DNA from: Catalinimonas alkaloidigena | GTDB taxonomy: Bacteria; Bacteroidota; Bacteroidia; Cytophagales; Flexibacteraceae | Assembly (NCBI RefSeq): GCF_900100765.1 | Contig: NZ_FNFO01000006.1 | Location: 124,001 to 188,000, forward strand | DNA length: 64,000 nt | Direction: 5' to 3' | Part shown: positions 53,283 to 63,200 of the stretch, in pieces | Layout: every line of letters starts with the position of its first letter | Numbering within the stretch: position 1 is the first letter of the stretch | The notes under the pieces: generated by a model | What the model saw: the letters and a program-made list of their open reading frames with translations, nothing else | The model's database searches: none | What the model was told of the DNA's origin: nothing | Program-made: the position numbers and the translations under genes

Positions 53283-55313
53283 TTACTTACTCTCTTCCGC
53301 GAACAATTCCACGCCCGTCACTTTCTCGGGAAACCAGATCTGCATCTCGCCCGGTCCGCGGTTGGCCCACGCGTAGTACGGAATCAGCCGGACGGGTTTG
53401 GTTTCGGTTTTCAGGCCCAGGCCGTTGTCGATCACCTCGACCTTGGGCGCCTGCCCTTCCAGCACCGTGACGCCGTTCAGAAGCGAGGACTCGAAGGTAG
53501 GGGTGAATTCTACTTGTTCGGGCAGGAGGATGTTGCTGGCCTGGCCGTCGTTGTCTTTCCACTCGGCGCAGTAGATCAGGGGGCCGCGCTGGATCGCCAC
53601 CTTGCCGCGGTCGGCTTCCACCTGTTCGTTCGCCACCACCCGCCGCACGTCCATCGGCAGCATGACCTCCACCTTGTCGTTCCGTTTCCACTTCCGGCTC
53701 AGCACGGCGTAGCCTTTGTCCATGGTGTAATCGACCGCCTGGCCGTTGACGTTGATTTCGGGTTTTGCATCCGAGTTCCCTTCGAATCGGTACAGGTCGG
53801 ATGGAAGGGCTTCGTTCTGCACCCAGCCGGGGATGCGGATCTTCAGGTTGAACTCGGTCGACGAACGCGGCTTCAGCGTAAAGGCCAACCCTCCGTCCCA
53901 CGGATAGTTGTTTTCCTGCGTGATGGTAACGGACTTCCCTTTGACGTCCACATCGGCCGAGCCGTTGATGAACAGGTTGACGTAGAGATCGTCGTTGCGC
54001 TTCGCGTAGACGTAGCCCGGAATGGAAGGCATGAAGCGCGTGACGTTGGTGGGGCAACACGAGCAGACGAACCAGCCGGACCGCTCGCGCTCCAGGTCGT
54101 GGTGCTGGTAGTGGTCGGTGATCTGCATGGCGTTGGTGTAGAAAAACGTCTTGCCGTCCATCCCTACGCCCGAGATCATGCCGTTGTAGAGCACCTTTTC
54201 CAGCACGTCCATGTACTTGGCGTCGCCGTGCAGCAGAAACATGCGGTGGTTCCAGTAGACATTGCCGATGGCCGCGCACGTCTCGTTGTAGGCCGAGTGG
54301 TTAGGCAGGTCGTAGTTTTCGCCGAAGCGTTCGCCCGACGGCACCGCCCCAATGCCACCCTGCACGTAAATTTTCTTCCCGACCATGTTGTCCCAGATCC
54401 GGTCCACGGCCGTTGTGTAGGCTTCGTCGCCGGTCAGTGCCGCCACATCGGCCACCGCGGCGTAGAGATACATCGCCCGCACGGCGTGCCCGACGGCTTC
54501 ATCTTCGTCCACGACGGGCGTGGCGTCCTGCCAGTACTTCCCGTTCTTCCACGGGTCAGGGCTGTTCTCGTCGTACTCCCGCTTGCCACGCTCGTCGATG
54601 AAGAATTTCGCCAGGTCCAGGTACTTTTCACGTCCCGTGAGGCGGTACAGCTTCACGAGGCCCATCTCCACCACCTCGTGACCGGGCGCGACGTGGCGTT
54701 TGTTCGGTCCGAACACATCCAACAACAGGTCGGCGTTTTTCAGGGCGATGTCCAGTAAGTTTCGTTTGCCGGTGGCCTGGTAGTGTGCTGCCGCCGCTTC
54801 GAACAGGTGGCCGGAATTGTAGAGCTCGTGACTGTTTTCGTGCTCCAGCACCCAACGCTCCGGTCCCGCCCATTTGTGCGGGTTCGCCGGGTCGATGGTC
54901 CGGGCGGTGTAGAGGTAGCCGTCCGGTTCCTGCGCCGCCTTCACCACCCCGATCAGCGAATCGACGTAGGCATCGAGTTGAGGGTCGGGATGAACCGCCA
55001 TCGAGAAGGAAGCCCCTTCGATGGTTTTGTAAATGTCGGTGTCGTCGAACGTGTAGGTGGTACAGAACTTCCCTTCGCCTTTGGCGGCCATGTCGAAATT
55101 CTTCAGCCGACCGGTGCTCTCGATGCGGGCAAAGGAGGCGGGAATGGTCTCGGTGCGGTTCTTCTCGATCCGCGGTGACCAGAACGGATCGTCGACGTGC
55201 ACGTCCGTAAACGGAACCGGCTGAATCGGATAATCCGACGCCTGCCCCAGGGTGGTAGCGCTGCCGAGCCAGAAACTGCCCAACAGCGTGAGACTAAGCA
55301 AAGAGGATTTCAT
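53283..55313 (-). CDS. GH127 beta-L-arabinofuranosidase
   Basis: 676 residues. Signal peptide 1-23 (ending TTLGQA). The alpha/alpha-barrel has the GH127 zinc/catalytic set: E344 and C346 in YNETCAAIG, and C419 and C420 in CSCCPTN (417-423), where one Cys is the nucleophile in characterised members. PDGYLYTARTIDP and HELYNSGHLFEAAAAHY are other family blocks. It removes terminal beta-L-arabinofuranose from plant glycans such as hydroxyproline-linked arabinans or pectin side chains. It lies downstream of the cupredoxin fusion with a 118-base gap that contains the short repeats noted separately, so it may have its own promoter. Confidence 0.92.
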   Translation of the reverse strand: MKSSLLSLTLLGSFWLGSATTLGQASDYPIQPVPFTDVHVDDPFWSPRIEKNRTETIPASFARIESTGRLKNFDMAAKGEGKFCTTYTFDDTDIYKTIEGASFSMAVHPDPQLDAYVDSLIGVVKAAQEPDGYLYTARTIDPANPHKWAGPERWVLEHENSHELYNSGHLFEAAAAHYQATGKRNLLDIALKNADLLLDVFGPNKRHVAPGHEVVEMGLVKLYRLTGREKYLDLAKFFIDERGKREYDENSPDPWKNGKYWQDATPVVDEDEAVGHAVRAMYLYAAVADVAALTGDEAYTTAVDRIWDNMVGKKIYVQGGIGAVPSGERFGENYDLPNHSAYNETCAAIGNVYWNHRMFLLHGDAKYMDVLEKVLYNGMISGVGMDGKTFFYTNAMQITDHYQHHDLERERSGWFVCSCCPTNVTRFMPSIPGYVYAKRNDDLYVNLFINGSADVDVKGKSVTITQENNYPWDGGLAFTLKPRSSTEFNLKIRIPGWVQNEALPSDLYRFEGNSDAKPEINVNGQAVDYTMDKGYAVLSRKWKRNDKVEVMLPMDVRRVVANEQVEADRGKVAIQRGPLIYCAEWKDNDGQASNILLPEQVEFTPTFESSLLNGVTVLEGQAPKVEVIDNGLGLKTETKPVRLIPYYAWANRGPGEMQIWFPEKVTGVELFAEESK

Positions 55314-55319
55314 AGGGAG

Positions 55320-55431
55320 GAGATCTTGTGGATTACAAATGGCAGATGGCAGATTTCAAATTGCTCAACATGGTAAGCCAACTCTTCAAACGCTCAACTT
55401 TTAACTTTGAACCTTAAACTCTAAACTCTTC
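55320..55431. repeat. Degenerate short repeats upstream of GH127
   Basis: ATGGCAGATGGCAGATTTC (two 7-base units, 55343-55361), then AACTTTTAACTTTGAACCTTAAACTCTAAACTC (55396-55430), an imperfect run of AACTTTx/TTAAACT units. The same unit type occurs between cysE and cysM. Confidence 0.6.
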
Positions 55432-57498
55432 TCACTTCACTACTTTCATTGTGCCCTGCATGGAGTAGAAGTGTCCCGGCACGGAGCACTCGTAGGTGTA
55501 GTCGCCCGGCTTTTCGGGCGCGACGAAGTAGATCGTTTCGGAGGTATTGGGTTGCAACAGGTTGGTGTGATACAGCACCTTGTCCGTTGACGGAATGTAA
55601 TTTTTCTGTTGCCCTTCCAGGCCCAGCTTCATCGCCATTTCGCCCACTTCGATGGCCGTTCCCGGCAGCACCACCACGAAGTTGTGCAGCATGTCGTCGT
55701 CGTTCTGGAACACCACCCGCACCTTGCTACCGGCCTTCACCTGAAACTGTTCGGGCGTGAATTTGAGGCCGGGTTTGGTGCCCATCGTGATCGTGAACTC
55801 GGGTTCGCCCCACCCGGCCGGCAGTTTGGTCACGCGCTTGGCAGCAGGTTTGGTCGCCGGTTTTGAGGCGGAGGCAGCAGGTTTACGCACGGTACCGGAC
55901 GTAGTGGTTTTGGCAGAGGCCGACCCCATTGCCGCGGCGTTATGCTGGTGTGCGGCGGCGAATTGCGTGCGGTCCAGCTTCGGGCCGTCGGGTTGCTGGT
56001 TCAGGGTGTAGTAGCCCACGTTGTGTAGCAAGGCTTTTCCTTCGGTCGAGCGCACCCCTTCGGCGGTGATTTCGTGGATGTAGCCGAGCCGCAGGCTGTC
56101 GACCACCAAGCGTGCCTTCAGGCCATCGTCCGATACCTGAATTCCGACGATCGGGCAGTTGGCGTTGTTGATGACGGGACTGCCGTACTGCGCCTGGTAC
56201 TTGTAGGTGAAGCCGGTGATCTTGTAGGACGCCGGATTTCCCGCTACTTTTTTGTCGACCGGCTGGGTGTATTCGATCTCGAAGCCGTCGGGCGTGGCGC
56301 GCACGGTCTTCATTTCGAACGGCATGCGGCCCGTCCAGACCAGCCGTTGCAGAGCGTAGGGCGCTTTGCCCACCGCCGCCCAACCCCGGCTCGTTTGCCC
56401 GGCATACAGAGCCCCGTCGTGGCCCCAGACCAGCCGCAAGATGCCCGAGGCAAAGCCTTCGCGGAACGGAAAGACCACACCCTGGTAGACGCCCTTCACC
56501 TTCTCCAGCGAGACGCGCGTCACCATGCTTTGTCCCTGATCACCGACGAACAACTGGTCGTCGAACGGCCCGAACTTGCCCTTCGTGTCGTTGTTGAGGA
56601 TGCCCGACGTCGAAATGCCCAGGATGCCGTGGGGCACCCAGATGGCCGGTGGTTTCAGACCAGGAACTTCCTTCGCCACGTCGTAGAGCGGGCGCCCGGA
56701 ATCGGGAATGTCGTCGGGGGTCAGGCTCACGGTCGATCCCGGCAGCGACGACCATTTCAGGCCTTCGGCGTTGCCGACAAAGTCGCCTTTTTCTACGTGG
56801 GTGATGCGGCCTGACCCGACCCAGTCACCCTGGTTTTCGGTATAGAACAGATCGCCCGCCGCGTTGAGTCCAAACCCGGAGGGGGAACGAAAACCCGCTG
56901 CAAACGGGGTCATCTCCCCATCGGGGGTCACCTGCAACATCCAGCCCCGCCATTCGGCCAGACTGACGCCGTGGCCCAGGCTGTTGCTCCACCCCAGGTT
57001 GAGCGCTTCGATCATGGTGCCGTCGGGCATAAACAGCGGCCCGTACGAATACTCGTGGTAGTTGCCCGACAGCGGCCAGGAGACAATTTTGTCGTAGGCG
57101 TCGGCCTGCCCGTCGCCGTCGTTATCGCGCAGGCGCGTCAGTTCGCTGCGCTGCGTCACGTACAGGTCACCGTCTTTGTAGTTCAGGCCCAGCGGCTCGT
57201 GCAGGCCGTAGGCAAAGCGCTTGAAGGTGGGCCGATCGCTGCCGGAAATGGCGGGATTGGAGACGATCCAGACCTCGCCCCGGCGGGTGCAGATGGCGAT
57301 GCTGCCGTCGGGCAGCGTGACCATCCCCCCCACTTCCAGCACCACGTCTTCGGGAATGGGCAGGGTAATGAGCTTGTAATAGTCGTCTTCCTTGTCGGGC
57401 GTAAAGTTGGCGTCCGGCTGCGCCTGCGCGACCTGTAGCCCAAGCCCCACGCAGGCCATCAGGAGAAAAAATTGCTTTCTGGAAAAAGTTAAAAACAT
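55432..57498 (-). CDS. Beta-propeller dehydrogenase-like protein fused to a type 1 copper domain
   Basis: 688 residues. Signal peptide 1-26 (ending AQAQP). Residues about 40-400 are a propeller like the sugar-dehydrogenase/membrane-bound dehydrogenase group: GGMVTLPDGSIAICTRRGEVW, GLHEPLGLNYKDGDLYVTQR, GWMLQVTPDGEMTPFAAGF, WVPHGILGISTSG, LRLVWGHDGALYAG. A beta-rich link and an Ala/Lys/Thr/Pro linker (about 530-570) lead to an azurin/auracyanin-like domain. Its copper ligands are H605, C671, H676 and M680 (spacing C-X4-H-X3-M). The fusion suggests direct electron passage from an oxidised substrate to copper. It follows a lipoprotein gene by 27 bases. Confidence 0.88.
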   Translation of the reverse strand: MFLTFSRKQFFLLMACVGLGLQVAQAQPDANFTPDKEDDYYKLITLPIPEDVVLEVGGMVTLPDGSIAICTRRGEVWIVSNPAISGSDRPTFKRFAYGLHEPLGLNYKDGDLYVTQRSELTRLRDNDGDGQADAYDKIVSWPLSGNYHEYSYGPLFMPDGTMIEALNLGWSNSLGHGVSLAEWRGWMLQVTPDGEMTPFAAGFRSPSGFGLNAAGDLFYTENQGDWVGSGRITHVEKGDFVGNAEGLKWSSLPGSTVSLTPDDIPDSGRPLYDVAKEVPGLKPPAIWVPHGILGISTSGILNNDTKGKFGPFDDQLFVGDQGQSMVTRVSLEKVKGVYQGVVFPFREGFASGILRLVWGHDGALYAGQTSRGWAAVGKAPYALQRLVWTGRMPFEMKTVRATPDGFEIEYTQPVDKKVAGNPASYKITGFTYKYQAQYGSPVINNANCPIVGIQVSDDGLKARLVVDSLRLGYIHEITAEGVRSTEGKALLHNVGYYTLNQQPDGPKLDRTQFAAAHQHNAAAMGSASAKTTTSGTVRKPAASASKPATKPAAKRVTKLPAGWGEPEFTITMGTKPGLKFTPEQFQVKAGSKVRVVFQNDDDMLHNFVVVLPGTAIEVGEMAMKLGLEGQQKNYIPSTDKVLYHTNLLQPNTSETIYFVAPEKPGDYTYECSVPGHFYSMQGTMKVVK

Positions 57499-57525
57499 GA
57501 GTGATGGTGTTGATATCGCCCGAGA

Positions 57526-58122
57526 TTACAACTCGGACGGTTTGTTTATTTTTTTGATCTGTCCGCCTTCCTCAATCTCGTACCAGACCGTATCGGTCGT
57601 TAGCTGCAGGGTACCTTTCACGATGTCGCTTCCGTCTTCGTTGATCGTCCACCGTTTGACCGAATCTGCCACGAAGAAGGTGTGGTCATCCTGAAAGGTG
57701 ACGTACTCCACAGCTTCGTAGCCCAGGTCCAGGGCACTTTTCTCATAAGGCATCAGCGAGTCGAGTTTATGGCCTTCCCAATCGTAGGTGACGATCGTGG
57801 GCACACTGCCGAATTCGCCTGCACCATAGTGCATGATCGCAACGGACGCATCGTTTTTGAAGAGTATCCCTACCGGTGCCTCCGCGTATTGATTTTTGTA
57901 TTGAGCAAACGCTTCTTTGTTAAACTTAGGAGAGAAAACGGGCAATTCACCTTCCATGGAATGTGTGGTAAATGGCAAGGGTACCGGGGTCAATGAATTG
58001 ACATACTCCTCAAAAGCCGTCTCTTCTTCGGTTGCTTCAAATTCGTCCGATTCGGTGTTCTGCGAACCAGACGAACAACTCCAGAGGCAGGTGAGCCCTA
58101 TGCAAATGATGAGTTTTTTCAT
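57526..58122 (-). CDS. Hypothetical lipoprotein
   Basis: 198 residues. Lipobox SC after a short hydrophobic stretch (CIGLTCLWSCSSG). The mature start is Ser/Asp/Glu-rich (SDEFEATEEETAFEEY), then a beta-type domain with PVGILFKNDASVAIMHYGAGEFG and HTFFVADSVKRWTINEDGSD. No family recognised. GC content is lower than in the neighbours. Gaps of 12 bases to the DUF1080 gene upstream and 27 bases to the cupredoxin fusion downstream make an operon likely. Confidence 0.8.
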   Translation of the reverse strand: MKKLIICIGLTCLWSCSSGSQNTESDEFEATEEETAFEEYVNSLTPVPLPFTTHSMEGELPVFSPKFNKEAFAQYKNQYAEAPVGILFKNDASVAIMHYGAGEFGSVPTIVTYDWEGHKLDSLMPYEKSALDLGYEAVEYVTFQDDHTFFVADSVKRWTINEDGSDIVKGTLQLTTDTVWYEIEEGGQIKKINKPSEL

Positions 58123-58134
58123 GGACAGTACCTC

Positions 58135-60015
58135 TTACCAGACGATGGCGTACTTGACCGGGCCTCCTTTGATCGGCAGCAGCAACTCCTGCGTATTTCG
58201 GGCGGTGGTGCGCAGCACCGGCGTTTCTGAGCCCTGAATTTCAATAAAGTATTCCTTGTCGTTCACGGCGTAGAGGCCGTTTGGCAGCTTCGTGATCGTC
58301 TTCCCTTCCGAGAGGCGGCACCAGAGGGGTAGCCCGTCGCCCCCGCCCGTGACTTCCAGCGCGTGGACCAGTTTCTTTCCGTCGTCGGCCGGTTCGAACG
58401 ATTCGTGGATTTCCGCATTGTCGAGGGCGTACTTGAAGACCGGACGACCGGCTTTCGTCACGTCGTAGCCTAGGTACTTGTATGTGTCGTTCGAGTCGGG
58501 CCAGGTCGCATTCTGATCGGCCAGCATCGCCACCGAGGGTTGTCCGGCCAGCTCGATCACGCTGCCCTGCGGCACCGCCAGTTGGGTTTCGCCCCGCCCG
58601 TACCACATCAGCGTTGTCTCCAGAAAATCGCCCCGCCAGAATTGCAGCAACTCGCCGTATTGCAGATCCATCGCGTAATTGGCACCGCCCGGTTCGCCGA
58701 CCGAGATGACGTGCGTCCGCTTGGTTCCGTTGTGGTTCATAAAACTGCGGAGCATCGTCGGGCGGCCCGCCGGCTCCACTTCGATTTCGCCCACGGGTTC
58801 GGCCGCACGGACGGGTGCGTTCAAAATCGTGTACGGCACGCCCGGCCCTTCCACCGCCAGCGTGATGTCGGTGCTGCGCGCGTACCAGAACCCAAAGTTT
58901 TTGTAGTAGGCCAGTTCGAGCGGATGGTCGCCGGATTGCAGGTCCAGGGTCGTCAGGGCCGTACCGCCTTCGCTGCCGTCGAGCGACAAGACTTCTTTCC
59001 CGTCGATTTTCAATTGGCCCGCGCCGTTCAGCCGTTCCAGGTTTACTTCGGGCGGCAACCACTTCAGGTTCAGGCTGAGCACGTAGGTACCCGAGGTCGG
59101 CAGGTGCAACGTGCCGGCAATCTTCCCGCCGAAGTTCTCCTTACTACCCGAGGCGGCATGTTCCAGAAACGGAATGTCCTGTTGCGCCTTCGGTTTTTGT
59201 GCTACCATCTGCGCGATGGATTTAAAGCCTTCCCCGTCGTACGTGCTTAGCTTCATGCCCTTGAGCGTCACCGGCTCGGTGCCGTACGCTTTGTAACGGA
59301 GGTTGCGAATCGCCACCGGCCCGTGGTCGCCCTGAATCATGAGCGGCCCCGTCGGCTGTTCGTCTTCGAAAGCGGCAGAGCGCGTCGGCCCGGTCACTTC
59401 CACATTCTCGTGGATTGTCACGCCGTTGTGAATCACCTTCACGAACCGGGCATTTTCGGTCTTGTTGCCCTGCGCGTCGAAACGCGGTGCGCGAAACAGA
59501 ATGCGGTAGCGCTGCCACAACCCCGGCGCTTTGCTGACGTTCTGCGCGGGCGCGTGTCCTTCGTAGCCCTTCCGGCCCGACGGACGGCCTTCGTCCCAGC
59601 GCTCGTAGATGGCCCCGCAGTCGGCCGCGGTCGGGTTTTGCACGCCCCAACTGTCGAACAGTTGCACTTCGTAGCGCCCTTGCAGGTAGACGCCCGCGTT
59701 GGACCCTTTGTCCATCATGAAGTCGAGTTCCAGGTCGAGGTCGCCGTGCTCCATCTGCGTCATCAGGTGGTCGCGCTGCTTCTCGGTGGGCGCGTTGACG
59801 GCCACGCCGGTACCGCGTTCGGTTTTGCCCTTGCCGCCTTCCCGCAGGTCGTAAAACACATTGCCCACGATCTTCCAGTTTTTCCCGACCGGACGGAAGT
59901 CATTGAAGTTCTGCAGGTTGAGGGGCGTATAAGGAATTTCCGGCGTCTGCGCGAAAGCTCCGCCCGACAAGAGCAGGAGGTACAGGCCGAAAGAAAAGTA
60001 GGTACGTCGGATCAT
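58135..60015 (-). CDS. DUF1080 / 3-keto-glycoside hydrolase family protein
   Basis: 626 residues from the ATG at 60015; an upstream in-frame ATG lacks a signal peptide. Signal peptide about 1-23 (ending AFAQT). The N-terminal domain (about 28-220) has the LamG-like DUF1080 blocks: GDLDLELDFMMDKGSNAGVYLQGRYEVQLFDSWG, HAPAQNVSKAPGLWQRYRI and GPLMIQGDHGPVAIRNL. A middle domain resembles PA14 (HLPTSGTYVLSLNL, LKIDGKEVLSLDG, HPLELAYYKNFGFW). The last third is an unassigned beta domain. DUF1080 proteins include 3-keto-disaccharide hydrolases, so it may act on oxidised glycosides. Confidence 0.87.
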   Translation of the reverse strand: MIRRTYFSFGLYLLLLSGGAFAQTPEIPYTPLNLQNFNDFRPVGKNWKIVGNVFYDLREGGKGKTERGTGVAVNAPTEKQRDHLMTQMEHGDLDLELDFMMDKGSNAGVYLQGRYEVQLFDSWGVQNPTAADCGAIYERWDEGRPSGRKGYEGHAPAQNVSKAPGLWQRYRILFRAPRFDAQGNKTENARFVKVIHNGVTIHENVEVTGPTRSAAFEDEQPTGPLMIQGDHGPVAIRNLRYKAYGTEPVTLKGMKLSTYDGEGFKSIAQMVAQKPKAQQDIPFLEHAASGSKENFGGKIAGTLHLPTSGTYVLSLNLKWLPPEVNLERLNGAGQLKIDGKEVLSLDGSEGGTALTTLDLQSGDHPLELAYYKNFGFWYARSTDITLAVEGPGVPYTILNAPVRAAEPVGEIEVEPAGRPTMLRSFMNHNGTKRTHVISVGEPGGANYAMDLQYGELLQFWRGDFLETTLMWYGRGETQLAVPQGSVIELAGQPSVAMLADQNATWPDSNDTYKYLGYDVTKAGRPVFKYALDNAEIHESFEPADDGKKLVHALEVTGGGDGLPLWCRLSEGKTITKLPNGLYAVNDKEYFIEIQGSETPVLRTTARNTQELLLPIKGGPVKYAIVW

Positions 60016-60258
60016 GAAATGCAAGGTCTGGATAGTGGTCGTGTTTATGTATGGGTTGCTGTAAAAATACGTCTCAACACATGACTTCTTGTGCAATCTA
60101 GCTGACTGCCGGGAATTCAAACCCTTTTTGCCCGAGATCTCTCCCGTTGGTCGCGATGACACCGTTCTCTATCCTCATCGGCCGCCGGGAATAAGCGAGC
60201 GGGACCAAAATCTTCTAGTGCCTGTGGGTTCATTTTAACGCGCATCGTTTTTACCAGA

Positions 60259-63200
60259 TCACAAAGCAGGCCGCTCCAGAGGCGGAGTTTCCGGCTGAAG
60301 TCGAAGCACCTGCAATGTCGCATGGTTCCGCCCGGCCAGTAGCAGTGTTTCCCGGTTCGCCCGGATCGTCAGCAGATTTCGGACTTCGCCGTCCAGGCGC
60401 AACCCCGACCGATGGTTCGGTACCGTCATAAAATGGCCTTTCCCGTCCCCTTTCAGCAAACAGCCGTAACTGGCGTCGTATCGCCCGATTTCGGGTTTGG
60501 TGCCGTACAGATTTCCCCCCAGCAGCACATCGGGGTGGTGATCGCCGTCGAGGTCCTGGATCAGTACGCCGTAGACCGGCGAAAATTGCGCCTCGGTGGG
60601 GAGGGCCTGGACAGCGAACGTGCCGTCGCCCTGGTTCAGAAGCACCGAAGTCGCCAGCGTGGTCGCCTCCAGCGTTTGGGCACCCTGCAACTGTTCCGGC
60701 GAGAACACCTCGGCAACGGTCTGCGACTGGTAGTCGGCATAGTTCAGGTATTTCTTTTTGAGGGCGGGCAGTTGTGCCGTCAGGTTGTGCCGCAGCACCA
60801 CCGGAAACGAGCGCTCGCCGTTGTAGGTGCACAGGATCTGCTCTACGGTGCCGTTCCGGTCGAAGTCGTTGACCACCATCGAAATGGGCTTTTCGGGCGA
60901 GGCGCGCAGCCGCGCATTGAGGCCATAATTGCCCGCTACAAAATCCACATCGCCGTCACCGTCTAGGTCGGCCGGTTGCAGGCAATTCCACCAGCCCTGG
61001 CTGTGGGGTACCGCTATTTTTCGGGAGAACTGCCCGCCTTCGTTCCGAAAAACCGTAACGGGCATCCACTCGCCGACCACCACCAGATCGAGGTCGTGGT
61101 CGCCGTCGAGGTCCTCCCAGGCGGCATCCGTGAGCATTCCGAGGCCGGTCAGTTCGGGCGCTACCTGGGCCGTCACGTCCGTAAAGTGCCCTTTGCCGTC
61201 GTTGTTCAGCACGTAGCCGTTGCAGGGCAGGCCGTAGCGGAATGGTTGCAGCCGCACGCCCACAAACAGGTCCAGATCGCCATCACCGTCGTAATCGCCC
61301 GCTTTCACGGTCGACGTACTTTCAAACGCCGAGGTCGGCAGCAATTGCGACGATTTGGTAAAGTTGCCGCGCCCGTCGTTCAGGTACAGCCGGTCGATCA
61401 GCGCGGTCGACGACGTAGGAAACTCACTGCCCCCGCTGCACACGTAGAGGTCGGGATCACCGTCGCCGTCTGCATCGAAAAACAGCGCCTCCGTGTCTTC
61501 CGCCACGCGATCGGCCTCCAGCGCCGGTTGTGTGGTCCGGACAAATTGTCCGTTGCGTTGCTGCACGAACACCGCCCCCGCCGCATCTTTCGCGTTCCCC
61601 ACAAACACGTCGTCCAAACCATCGCCGTTGACGTCGGCCTTGCACAAAGCCGGTCCCTGCGTCGACAGCATGTGGTACAACAGCGGATCGCGGTCGAAGT
61701 CGACGAAGTGGTTTTCCTGGTGCCGGAAGTCGAGCGGAGGGGCGTCGCCGGCCTCTTGAAACAGCGGTGGACGCGGCGCTTCGTGCGCGACCCACTGCAC
61801 CGGCGGTTGGGCATCTTTTTCGGCCAGGGTCAGGGTCTGATCGGCACGCACGTGCGTCAGCAGCGTTGTGTTGCCACCGGGCCACTGCACCAGCACCGTA
61901 TCGACTGTCTGCAACGCACCCAGGCCCACGTGCGGCCGTGGATCGACGGACGATTCGAAGCCCCGCGTGGGCATTTGTTCGAGGTAGAAAGTTTTGCCCT
62001 GGTGCTTCAGCGTAATGCTCGCCCCGAAAGCCGCCGTGTTTTGCCGGTCGCCCCGGAGCTGAAACTTCAGGAAATGGTGCGGCCTCGCCCGCGCGTCGGC
62101 ATCGTTGCGGTAGACGAACGGCGGCATGTTCACGTTGTTGACGATCAGATCGAGGTCGCCGTCGTTGTCCAGGTCGCCGTAGGCCGCCCCGTTCGAAAAG
62201 CCGGGTTGCGCCAGCCCCCACGCGGCCGTCTGGTCCGCAAAGCGTAGACCGTCCTGATTCTGGAAGGCGTAGTTGGCGATGGGGTTGGAAGGAATGTAGC
62301 TGATAAGCTTTTTGAAATCGACGCCTTCTTTCGTGACGATCGACTTGCGGATTTCGTCGTTGGCGATGAACTGGAGAAAGTCCTGATCGGTCAGGTCCTG
62401 GTGAATGCCGTTGGCCACAAACACGTCTTTGAGGCCGTCGTTGTCCAGGTCGGCGATCAGCGCCCCCCAGCTCCAGTCGGTGGCCTCCATGCCGGTCAGT
62501 CGTCCGATTTCGCTGAACGTTCCGTTACGGTTATTGAGCTGCAACGTGTTGCGGGTAAACTGGTGGCCGTATCCGTTCTCCACGCCGTATTGGTAGCGGT
62601 TCCAGTCGTCGAAGGTGGTTTTGGTTTTGAGACGTTCCTCGGCGGCAGGCAGCATGTCAGTCACAAAGATATCGGGGTACGCGTCGTTGTTGATGTCGGC
62701 CAGGTCGGCCCCCATCGAAGCAGCACTGGTGCTGCGGATCTGCGCTTCGAGGCTCTCGCGGAATGTGCCGTTCTGCTGGTTGAGGTAGAGGTAATCCCGT
62801 TCGAAAAAATCGTTCGAAATGTACAGGTCCATCCACCCGTCGCGGTTCACGTCGCCGACTGTTACGCCCAGCCCGAAGCCGATGATGCTGCCGTAAATGC
62901 CCGCCTCGGTGCTGACGTCGGTGAAGTGGGGATGCGCCGCCCCGCCGCGGCCGTCGTTGCGGTACAGTTTGTCGCCACCCAGCGTATCACGGAGGGGCCG
63001 TTCGTTTTTCCGGAGGTTAAAACTCCCGATGGCCTGGTACGAATTGTTGAGCAGGTACATGTCGAGGTCGCCGTCGCGGTCGTAGTCGAAAAATGCCGCG
63101 TGGGTCGAAAGTCCGAGGTCGGCCAGTCCGTAGGCAGCGGCCTGTTCCTGGAACGTGCCGTCGCCCTGGTTGATGAACAATTCGTTCTGGCGGTTGTCGC

